Shown one piece after another: positions 15,161 through 56,533 of a DNA stretch of 60,000 nucleotides. The notes under the pieces were generated by a model. The model did no database searches, was not told the DNA's origin, and saw nothing but the letters and a program-made list of their open reading frames with translations. The position numbers and the translations under genes were made by a program. The first letter of the stretch is position 1. Every line of letters starts with the position of its first letter. The DNA comes from Phoronis australis (lineage: Eukaryota; Phoronida; Phoronidae), in the NCBI GenBank assembly GCA_002633005.1, contig NMRA01000281.1, positions 222,108 to 282,107 of the forward strand, in the 5' to 3' direction.

Positions 15161-15175
15161 AGCGCCACCTAGTGA
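15161..15175 (-). promoter_or_regulatory. CTCF-like motif, reverse
   Basis: On the minus strand this reads TCACTAGGTGGCGCT, a full CTCF-core match convergent with the one at 15013. The similarity extends a few bases beyond the core, so the pair may derive from one repeated element. Confidence 0.45.
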
Positions 15176-15272
15176 ATTTAAAGTCGCCTATGAGTTGGAT
15201 ATTAGCTTGAAATGCCAACTAAAGCGACTCCCAGGGAAATTGTAGCCTTTCAGTTTTCTCTCAAATCACACA

Positions 15273-15282
15273 TTTATTTATT
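15273..15282 (-). terminator. candidate GMDS polyadenylation signal (overlapping AATAAA pair)
   Basis: The minus strand reads AATAAATAAA about 1.66 kb past the GMDS stop. It is the first canonical signal I found downstream. The resulting 3' UTR would include the 48-bp minisatellite transposon. No transcript evidence. Confidence 0.35.
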
Positions 15283-15673
15283 ATACGAACTCCTCAAGGG
15301 AGAACAAGATAGATAAAAAACAATGAATAACAGATAATAGACTAATTAAAATTAAATTAAAATGCTTTGGTCAGGAGTCTCAGAAAAAAATTCAGCCGAT
15401 GCTGGATTACAGATATCATTTACATTTTCACTGTAAATATTTCATATTTTAAATGCACAGTGTGAAGTTATTAAAGAAGGGAAGCTATACTGTAATACAA
15501 ATGTGGCATGTGTAGGTAGTCCTTTAGGTAGATCAAAACTTGACCTCTGTCAGTCACAACTTTGAGCCTGAGTCCCAATATTAAAGTGTTCACCATCCAA
15601 AGCAATTTTCTCCATTTTATACTACAAAGATTGTCATGTTGTCATTGAAATGAGCAGACAGTACAAACACATA

Positions 15674-16230
15674 CGGTACAAGCCAAAAGTGTTCACATAA
15701 AATTACACGCAATTCCTCATCATGATGATTTGGGGAAGCGGAATTCATGGTGAGAGAAGTCTTCTCTCTCCTGACCGAGAATGAAGGGGAATTCATGGTG
15801 AGAGAAGTCTTCTCTCTCCTGACCGAGAATGAAGGGGAATTCATGGTGAGAGAAGTCTTCTCTCTCCTGACCGAGAATGAAGGGGAATTCATGGCGAGAG
15901 AAGTCTTCTCTCTCCTGACCGAGAATGAAGGGGAATTCATGGTGAGAGAAATCTTCTCTCTCCTGACCGAGAATGAAGGGGAATTCATGGTGAGAGAAGT
16001 CTTCTCTCTCCTGACCGAGAATGAAGGTGAATTCATGGTGAGAGAAGTCTTCTCTCTCCTGACCGAGAGGCGAGAATGAAGAGGAATTTGCAGCAAAGTC
16101 AGTAAGGAGACTAAACCCTTCTGAAATTAGAATCTTGCTGTCCTAATAGTTATTACCAGTAATTTTTGCTCTTAACAAATTTAGCCATCGGGAAAAACAT
16201 TAGTTTGTCCGATTACCTTGTCTTGCACTA
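15674..16230. mobile_element. TA-flanked inverted-repeat transposon (MITE), copy A, with expanded internal minisatellite
   Basis: The left end CGGTACAAGCCAAAAGTG and the inverted right end TAGTGCAAGACAAGG are each bordered by TA, as in Tc1/mariner-type insertions. The right half (GCTGTCCTAATAGTTATTAC and on) is shared with copy C at 41541-41800 and loosely with 54403-54628. No transposase is encoded. Most of the length is the 48-bp tandem array inside. Confidence 0.6.
15741..16076. repeat. 48-bp minisatellite, 7 copies
   Basis: GAATTC recurs at 15741, 15789, 15837, 15885, 15933, 15981 and 16029, exactly 48 bases apart. Each unit holds the near-palindrome GAGAGAAGTCTTCTCTC. Because 48 is a multiple of 3, both strands stay open (110 and 159 codons), but these translations are repeat artefacts. 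Confidence 0.95.
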
Positions 16231-16282
16231 TATAGATAACAAGAGAAACTGATAAAAAATATCAACTCTGGCCTCAATTGCA

Positions 16283-16387
16283 GAATCTATAGCAGAGTTA
16301 GCCTCACCTCTATACGTGAATCTACAGCAGAGTTAGCCTCACCTCTATATGTGAATCAACAGCACAGTTAGCCTCACCTCTATATGT
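16283..16387. repeat. 35-bp tandem repeat, 3 copies
   Basis: Units starting GAATCTA/GAATCAA at 16283, 16318 and 16353 share AGTTAGCCTCACCTCTATA. The array lies between the GMDS stop and the candidate polyadenylation signal. Confidence 0.9.
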
Positions 16388-16945
16388 GTCCCATATGCTT
16401 GAAACTAGCTAAGTACACCACCCTATTGAAGATATGTTCTGTTCATGAAGATATCTGGTATCTACACAGTTGATTAAGATTATTATTCAATGAAATACTT
16501 CCAGCAACCTATATACTACATCACCAATCCAAGTATCTGAAAGTTGTTTATGCAAGTAAATAACATCCCTTGTATGTCTAACAATCCATCATACACTAAC
16601 ACTCTCCATTTTAACAGAAAAAAAAAACAAATCCTCACTCAAAAAGTTCCCACAAAATGACAACCTCTGTTTACCATACACTATAAACTATATTGTAAAT
16701 CATAAACACTTGTTATGCTTATCACAACAGATCAGATGAAATTGGAGCACAGATTGTCAGATTTTAAAATCCCGAAGACAAATGACTAGTATACAGAATG
16801 TTCTTTTGGCATCTTAACATAAATCTACACAATAGAGATTCTGAGACTTAATTTTTGTACAGATTCTGTAAAGATAAGAACATAAAAAGCCATAGATACT
16901 TGTCCACACTGGAATGGTTACTGACTACACCATCAACTGTCACAT

Positions 16946-50436
<33,491 letters not shown>

Positions 50437-50715
50437 TTTAGAATAAACTGTGTCAAGCAGGATGACGTCAAAGGTCAGAGGACACAAGAAAGTGTTCGGA
50501 TCGGATGGAACTTGTCTAGGCAAACTCATTCAGTCGATTGGCTTGTGGTTATGACGTAGCAACACAGTAACCAATAAAAATCATGTTCTCGCTTGGAGTT
50601 GTAGAAGTTGTAGTAACCACCAGGCCTTGCACGGGCATGTCGGGGAAATTCCTTCATATAAAGCTGAGGGCAATAGGGAACGAGGCCTATTGCTTTTGCT
50701 TACGGGAACGTGATT
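50437..50715. promoter_or_regulatory. shared head-to-head promoter region of GMDS and the SAM-retropepsin gene
   Basis: Only 279 bases separate the two divergent start codons. The interval has a palindromic CRE TGACGTCA (50463-50470), an inverted CCAAT (50537-50541), a CRE half-site TGACGT (50552-50557) and a CCAAT (50571-50575). No clear TATA box is seen for either gene. This is typical of bidirectional housekeeping promoters; transcription start sites are not known. Confidence 0.6.
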
Positions 50716-50887
50716 ATGACAGACCAAGTTCTCATATTTCTGCAAAGCTTGGATTTGGAAAAACATCATGAAATTTTTAAAATAAAAGGTTACGATTCTC
50801 CCTCCGATTTACTTTACCTGACATCGGAAGACTTGGAAATCATGTGCATCGTGGACGACGAGGAAAAGTCAACGATATTAACAGAAG
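50716..50887 (+). CDS. SAM-retropepsin gene coding exon 1 (SAM domain 1)
   Basis: Begins MTDQVLIFLQSLDLEKHHEI. The ATG at 50716 has A at -3 and is the first ATG after an in-frame stop at 50674-50676. The helical spacing and the LTSEDLEIMCI motif are typical of SAM domains. The donor G|GTAAGA is phase 1. Confidence 0.8.
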
Positions 50888-53800
50888 GTAAGACAGAATG
50901 TTCTTGTTCCCGTTTGACTTCCAAGATCCCTTAGTTAAATTCAAAGAAATGTGAACTGAAAAGACCAACCCTCAGTGGCGTACTCCCTTTGAATACTGAG
51001 AGCTGCATGAGAAAGGGTCCACCGACCTGACTGATTAGTGATTTCCCCGGCCGAAGAAGCCTTAGTTGTAAACATTTTCTTTGATAGAGTTGTTCACTTG
51101 TTTATTTGTGTCCTTACGTATACTGTTCAGGTAAGTATCTGGGGTGGGACGATAACGATACACGTACTGGAAAACTGTTCAATATGATAAGATTACTACT
51201 ATAATGAACGATCCTGAGCTGGTTCTTGGTTCACTATGGGTAGGCCTGTCTGTGAATAACATTCCGGCTTCAAAAGATAGAAATGATAAAATCTCCATGG
51301 CAATTAATGATGGGTCACCATAAAGGTCGCGTCCGCATCGCTGTTCGATTACTATTCAATTAATCGTCTTTCGCACCTTTAGTGAGTACAGCGTACTGGA
51401 CGCCCCTTCCCGTTCTCACCCTGCCATGGCTGTCGTGGTCCGGCAGCCAGCAGCAACAGTGATAATCACAACAGATGAAGTTTAAGGAACCTGGCATATC
51501 ACTTCTGACTAGAATTAATACTAAATACTTTATGTTTATAGTTCTATTATTTACAGACTTTACTTTATAACTCATACCTTACAGTAAGTGAGTTACAGTA
51601 AGCTTCTATGTATCTAAACGGAGCTTTTATTAAATATAAATTATATCAGAGCAATATGGTTTGCAGACAACCAAAGCTTTTCAATATTAAAACATTTTAA
51701 TGATGTTTTTGTGCGTGCTGAAGTTACATTTTCACAGGTATACGTATAAAAACCTACTGTACATTTACGCATCTTCGTTGCATTGCAGCCAGAAACTTCA
51801 GTTTACCGGACGAAGCTCGCCTGGAAGATTGGCTGAGGGAAATTCGATTGGACTATTACTTGGAGAACTTCGTGTCGTGCGGCCACATTTCACTTGAAGA
51901 CATTCAAAATCTAACTATTGACGAGAAATTATTCGACGAGTTAGAAATTTTGCTTCCAGGCCACAGAAAACGACTAAGTCGAGCAGGTAAGCCTATTCCT
52001 TTACTTTCCCTCATTGAATTACAGAATTTACCAGAATACAAGAAGAGCACAGGTGCGAATCCAGAGAGCAGATCGGCTACCCCTGTATCCTTTAATTGAT
52101 AATAATAGTAATGGAAGAATATCAGGGGCGGATTCAAATTTTGAAGGGGGGTCGGATTTTTTGAAAATGGGTCCAAGTCAACAATTTGAAAATTGTAGAT
52201 TTCACATCTCTAAAATCAAGGGAAAAAAGAGGGTCCAGTCCCCCTTGACCCTCTGGGTCCGCCTATGCGTATGTATGCTATTGTCAGACAGCCGTCTGAA
52301 CAACGTCCTTAATCCAATCCTTGTAGCATGCTGAAGCGGCATAATCGATGAGACCATTGTTTTACTTTTACTTTTAGATCTGCCCAGCTCTGTACCTCAG
52401 CTGAGTGAGTTACTCTCTACCACTCGGACATTGCTAAACCTATTTGATGTAAATTTCAGAATGTGGTAGTAGAAACTGATGGTTATGAAGCATCGTTTTA
52501 CCTTACAGTGGCTCAACTTAGGAAAAAGCACCGAGGTTCCGAATCTCCGGTTGCCACCGGTTACTGGGCCAAGCCGAGTCCTCTTGACAGTGCGACGCAT
52601 GACTTCCTGTGTATAAAGGCGACAGTACAATCAACTAGAGATCAAAGCCAGCAAAACACGACAGGTAGACTCAGACATTGATGTATTCGAACTAATAGCT
52701 GTGCCCTAATTAGTTATCAAATAACGTCGTTGTTGTCATTTGAAGTGTGATTACAGGTAAACCATTGGAACTGCAAGATATTCAGTGTCTTTAAATTTCC
52801 TTTTTCAACTCATTGCCTGGTGCTGGTCTTGACATTTAATTGCCGTTACAATTCCTTGACGTTTTTCAGCTCCATTAACATTGCGCGATAAAAATCCGCT
52901 CTCGAAAACCAAGTCGCATGTTTGCCATTCTGATTCACACAGAGCGCGTGGCCCCTACATTCACATCAAGGTGTAACCATACAGTAGGCCCGGATGTAGG
53001 GTCTGGTCCACGGGCATCGCGAATTTGAACTCGCGGTGTCGTACTGAAGTGTGAGCACATTTGTGAGACACCTTGCATAGTATACGAATAGACACTGGTC
53101 GTGCAGGTCGGGATGATGGCGTTTACTAATGATAGTGCTTTGCTATTTTCCTATATCAACTGACGCCATTTCATGGGCGGCGCAGCGCTGAAATAAGTAG
53201 AGGGCTATAGCCTCTTAGCCCCTTATGGTGCGCGCCGCCCATGCCAATGGACGGCACAGCATTGAAATAAGTGAGGGCTATAGCCCCCCCCCNCCCCCCA
53301 ACCCCTTATTGGTATGCCGCCCATGCATTTTAAAAACGGTTTATGTGTATTGGACTGAGGAGTCCATGAAACTGAAATTCTGTTTTCGCCATATTGAAGT
53401 TATAATCCTTTTATTCAGAATTTATGGTCGATTCTGGAAGTGACGTAGTTACTATCAGAGAGGACATCTTGAGCGAGTTGAATCTTGAACCGCTAATAAA
53501 AGTTCAAAGTCAGGGCGTACATACGTCAATGGAAAAGCAATTGTACAAGGCACGACTTCAGGTTGGCAGCGAAAGTTTAGACGTAGAGGTGAGTAATTGG
53601 AAACATATGCCTGAATTGTCGTCGATTTATGCACAATGACAAATATCGGTCTCGCCGTAGGGATGATATCGTCTCCACCACACCATCATGATATCTCGAA
53701 TACTATACAACCCCACATATATCCACTGCAATTTTGTGAGTTATCTTAGCTATTAAAATTCGTCTTAAGTCCGTTCCAAAAAAGTGATTTTTTACTTATG

Positions 53801-54352
53801 TCATGTCTGAAGTTTAACTAAGTTACCGTATGTGTAAGTTTAAAAGTGTGGAAGTTGAGACAAAGCTTAGATTTATAAGTAAAAAATTAACTTAAGTCAG
53901 TTTCTTGGAACTTGTCCCTGAAATTAGTCTTGTTGATTAAGACTTGTGGTCAGACAGAGTGAGTCAGTTTTTTTTTAATGTTTGCTTGCAATGTATCACG
54001 ATGTGAAATTTTGTCAAATAAAACGATGAGATCGATTGTCGTTCATAAAGAATGAGAGCCGACACCGTGCGATCACATCCACCAGCCAGGCAGCCTCCAA
54101 AGCACAATCTGACCGCTAAAATGTCAATTTCACAGCTAAAATGTACAGATTTTAATAAAAAACTTTGTTTTCTATTTTCAGGTGATTGGTGGAAACTACG
54201 CATCAGTTGGGAACCGCGTCATTCGTCATTTTCGTCATTATATTGATCATACAAAACACTACTGGTTAAAAATGGACGATCTATCAGTGAAACCATCCTC
54301 CAGTACTGGAGAGCGATCGTCTGCGTCATTTAAGCTAATGACGTTTCGTTAA
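50716..54352 (+). CDS. tandem SAM domain - retropepsin-like aspartic protease protein (5 coding exons, one frame break)
   Basis: I do not recognise a named gene. Exons 50716-50887, 51789-51986, 52378-52664, 53419-53588 and 54182-54352 have GT-AG borders and compatible phases (1, 1, 1, 0). They encode about 332 residues if one missing base near 52457 is allowed for. Residues about 4-58 resemble a SAM domain (FLQSLDLEKHHEIF, LTSEDLEIM). Residues about 69-123 form a second (LEDWLREIRLDYYLENF ending LPGHRKRL). Residues 125-219 are an unassigned, partly beta-rich region. Residues 221-332 start FMVDSGSD, a retropepsin active-site D-S-G with D224, and include V-I-G at 277-279, which could be the second-half hydrophobic-hydrophobic-Gly motif. 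One D-S-G implies action as a homodimer; SAM domains could drive assembly (inference). An in-frame TAG at 50674-50676 supports the chosen ATG. The cellular exon structure argues against an integrated retroelement. Confidence 0.8.
51789..51986 (+). CDS. SAM-retropepsin gene coding exon 2 (SAM domain 2)
   Basis: Acceptor TTGCAG and donor G|GTAAGC, both phase 1. It encodes a second SAM-like fold from LEDWLREIRLDYYLENF to ELEILLPGHRKRLSRA. The LPGHRKRL ending is typical of SAM domain helix 5. Confidence 0.82.
52124..52263. mobile_element. GGGGCGGATTCA MITE in intron 2 of the SAM-retropepsin gene
   Basis: The left end AGGGGCGGATTCA and inverted right end ATAGGCGGACCCAGA enclose about 140 bases with GGGGGGTCGGA and AGTCAACAATTTGAAAATT. 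The same sequence, inverted, occurs at 55761-55916 and 57430-57585. Short, non-coding, multi-copy. Confidence 0.65.
52378..52664 (+). CDS. SAM-retropepsin gene coding exon 3 (linker domain, with frame break)
   Basis: Acceptor CTTTTAG and donor G|GTAGAC, phase 1 at both ends. The first part reads DLPSSVPQLSELLSTTRTLL up to about 52457. The second part, one frame later, reads NVVVETDGYEASFYLTV to QSQQNTT. As given, the first frame meets TAG at 52467-52469. One extra base in the TTCAGA at 52455-52460, or removal of the 11 nt at 52449-52459, restores the frame. The region looks beta-rich and I cannot assign a family. Confidence 0.65.
53172..53325. mobile_element. dimeric hairpin MITE, copy 2 (5-bp target duplication CATTT)
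   Basis: It begins CATGGGCGGCGCAGCGCTG and ends GTATGCCGCCCATG, flanked by CATTT at 53167-53171 and 53326-53330. The first palindromic monomer is 53172-53243, then CCA, then the second monomer 53247-53325 with an N at 53293 inside a C run. It sits in intron 3 of the SAM-retropepsin gene. Confidence 0.85.
53419..53588 (+). CDS. SAM-retropepsin gene coding exon 4 (aspartic protease active site)
   Basis: Acceptor TATTCAG at phase 1, completing a Glu codon; donor GAG|GTGAGT at phase 0. It encodes FMVDSGSDVVTIREDIL, a retropepsin-type active-site loop followed by the usual helix. LQVGSESLDVE then resembles the strand preceding the second half of the fold. Confidence 0.78.
54182..54352 (+). CDS. 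SAM-retropepsin gene coding exon 5 (C-terminus)
   Basis: Acceptor ATTTTCAG. It begins VIGGNYASVGNRVIRHF, continues HYIDHTKHYWLK and ends in a Ser-rich tail before TAA at 54350-54352. The V-I-G could be the hydrophobic-hydrophobic-Gly of the second half of a retropepsin monomer. No AATAAA was found in the unique sequence just downstream, so the polyadenylation site is unknown. Confidence 0.75.
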   Translation: MIGGNYASVGNRVIRHFRHYIDHTKHYWLKMDDLSVKPSSSTGERSSASFKLMTFR

Positions 54353-54402
54353 TTGACTGCCTGTATAATCTGCAAAGCTCTAAGATTTCGTGGGCAATTG
54401 CA

Positions 54403-54628
54403 AGCACAAGCCAAAAGTGTCCAGGTAAATGACCTGGAATTCCCGGTCACGAAGCCGAATTCGTCATCATAGTAGTTTTCCCTCATGACCGAGAATGGGG
54501 GTTAACATGAAAGTTAGAATGGTGGCTAAGTCATTTTGTAACTATAATTTTACCGCTTTTACAGTCTTTACCACTCAACCTTCTTGACGGGGAAATGGTA
54601 TTTGATCTGATTACTTTTGCATTTGCCC
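54403..54628. mobile_element. diverged MITE of the CAGTRCAAG family, copy D
   Basis: GCACAAGCCAAAAGTGTCC on the left and CTGATTACTTTTGCATTTGC on the right form degraded inverted ends. The interior shares ATGACCGAGAATG with the 48-bp units of copy A and GGTGGCTAAGTCATT with copy C. It lies just past the SAM-retropepsin stop codon. Confidence 0.55.
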
Positions 54629-55173
54629 GTGTGTCACCGGGTTACCAACTGACTACCATTCAGTCACTGAGCCAGGCTAGCTTTACAATCATTAGTGACC
54701 ATCCGAAGTTAGGCATGAGGCGGGATGGTTAATTGTAATTTAGCTTTGATAATTTTATCTCGTTCTGCATTCAGTACACGTTCATCTTTGTTTTCTTATG
54801 AAAAGCTTAAATGAGCGCTTGAACCTGTCATGAGAAAAATCGTCACAAGCGTAGTTTGTTGTGATAATGTACATCACTTTAGGCCAACAAGCAATCCTTT
54901 AATTTAATCGCACCAATGTTTATTGTAATTTATGCTTTAATGGGACATTATCGGTCCTGCCGCCGAAAAACGCACTTTTGTAATTATTGTTGAGTGGGAA
55001 TGACTTTTTGCACTTATTAACTGTGACCTGGGCTCACATACAACAAAAATCCGATTCGTTGTTGTGATTTTATTGCTAATCCTTAATTCTCACCATTGAC
55101 TGCCAGACAATCGTTGAAATCAAGACTGGTGACTTCACGAATACGCCTAAAATACTCTGCCTTTTTGAATTAA

Positions 55174-55240
55174 ACTCCGCCAGCAGAGCGTTAGTCTGTC
55201 AGCGTGAGTTGCAGGTTCAAATCTGCACTTCTCAGAAAAT
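55174..55240 (+). other. tRNA-like patch (possible SINE head or tRNA pseudogene)
   Basis: TGCAGGTTCAAATCTGCA at 55210-55227 has a perfect 5-bp T-arm stem and a B-box-like GGTTCAAATC. Upstream CAGCAGAGCG resembles a D-arm and the middle resembles an anticodon arm with CTGTCAG. No acceptor stem pairs, so it is not a functional tRNA. Repeated in the duplicate copy. Confidence 0.3.
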
Positions 55241-55760
55241 AACACTTCTGGCCGATGATGTCCCTTAACTGGTGTAACGTCAGATTATGATTCTAGTTAT
55301 TTTTCCTTTTTAATTTATATAACACCTGCATTTAATTTCTTTTGGTATCTGTGTTTTTTTATTTTTATTTTTATCAAATAGACTATTTTATTTATGCGTG
55401 GTGACTTTTTCTCTGTCACTTTAAGATAGCAAAGGCACGCATGATCACCACTTGGCGACAACGATCAAAGATTTGTTGCTCCTCGCACCCCGACACTACC
55501 CTCAAGCACTTGATCGGTCCTTACTGCCTCGCATTACCCTACCACTATACGTAAACTCAAACCAATGCACACTTGCATTTTTTATTTTTACTACAATGCA
55601 TTATTACGATGACAGGAGGATTGCAAATAACTATCTGCACATGTACAGTATATCGCAGTGCACTCCAAACGTTTAGCTTTGTACAAGGGTAGTAAGCTGT
55701 TTCTTCTGTCAAAAACAAATATCGATTTAGTCAACTTACTGTTGTAGTTTCATCATAAAT

Positions 55761-55916
55761 AGGTGGATCCAGGGGGATCAAGGGGTCCGGACTCCCCTTC
55801 CTTTTCCCTCGATTTTAGTGATATCAAATCTAGAATTTTTAAATTGTTGACTCGGAGCCCCCTTTTTAAAAAATCCTTGATCCGACCCCCTTTTAAAAAT
55901 TCCTGAATCTGCCCCT
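55761..55916. mobile_element. GGGGCGGATTCA MITE, inverted copy
   Basis: The plus strand begins AGGTGGATCCAGGGGGATCA and ends CCTGAATCTGCCCCT. The reverse complement aligns along its length with 52124-52263. Confidence 0.65.
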
Positions 55917-56533
55917 GTCATACCAAAGACAAAATCATGAAATAATCGCAGAGGATATTTTGACCACTGCATTCGTTGTGAACTTGTGAGCACATCGTCC
56001 CTCATTACTGAACCAAAAGGTGGCGGGATTTCTCATTTTTATTGAAAAAGGTCGCGATGATAACCGGGCTGTTTGATACATCAAACTGTTGCAGTTTTGC
56101 TTTGGAGATGAAATATGAATCTGAAAGTGAATCTAATCTGTTGACCGACCGCAATTGTAATCAGCTCGACTGGCCGGTCATTTTTTACGGAAAGCCTACC
56201 AAACTTAACTAACGGTATCGTTGATATTATAAACTCTTTTAACCGGCCATATTGGTCCTCATTTCGTGTCGACGTGGCTGGTAGATTTTTTAGTTTATAC
56301 TCCCCTTGTTTACGGCCGAGCGTAGTCCCGCATGCGCGCACCCAGCCTAAATAGGGGGTCTCGAATTTTTGAGGATGTGGACCTTTTACCAAAAAAAATA
56401 AATAAAAACGGGATACGTTCAGAGCTATGAGTTGGGAACTGTGCATTCGCCGAATTCCTGCCTTTTAGTGGACTTTTGTCTCGTTTTCAACTTTTTCGGA
56501 CTTTTTGTTTCTCTAAGGCGGACCTTTTTGCCN

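Larger units (their letters stand above)
54865..56532. repeat. 1.67-kb segment, first copy of a direct duplication across one N
   Basis: From TAATGTACATCACTTTAGG to GGCGGACCTTTTTGCC. It repeats at 56534-58200 with scattered single-base and small length differences. The N at 56533 is the exact junction. No recognised gene inside; frames of 60-121 codons have no similarity I know. Contains one GGGGCGGATTCA MITE and a tRNA-like patch. Confidence 0.92.

Noticed and set aside
15741-16076. CRISPR-like array
   Set aside because: Repeats are contiguous with no unique spacers and the context is a metazoan genome. The same applies to the 24-, 28-, 42- and 64-bp arrays.
15617-16096. Long open frames on both strands (159 and 110 codons) with 16-residue repeats
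   Set aside because: They translate a 48-bp minisatellite whose period is a multiple of three, so all frames without a stop stay open. There is no non-repeat coding sequence.
50583-50771. 62-codon ORF starting MFSLGVV upstream of the SAM-retropepsin ATG
   Set aside because: It overlaps the SAM coding start in another frame and has no similarity. At most it could be an upstream ORF if transcription starts before 50583.
53225-53443. ORF running through the N in a C run
   Set aside because: It spans a hairpin transposon and an intron-exon border of the SAM-retropepsin gene in the wrong frame.
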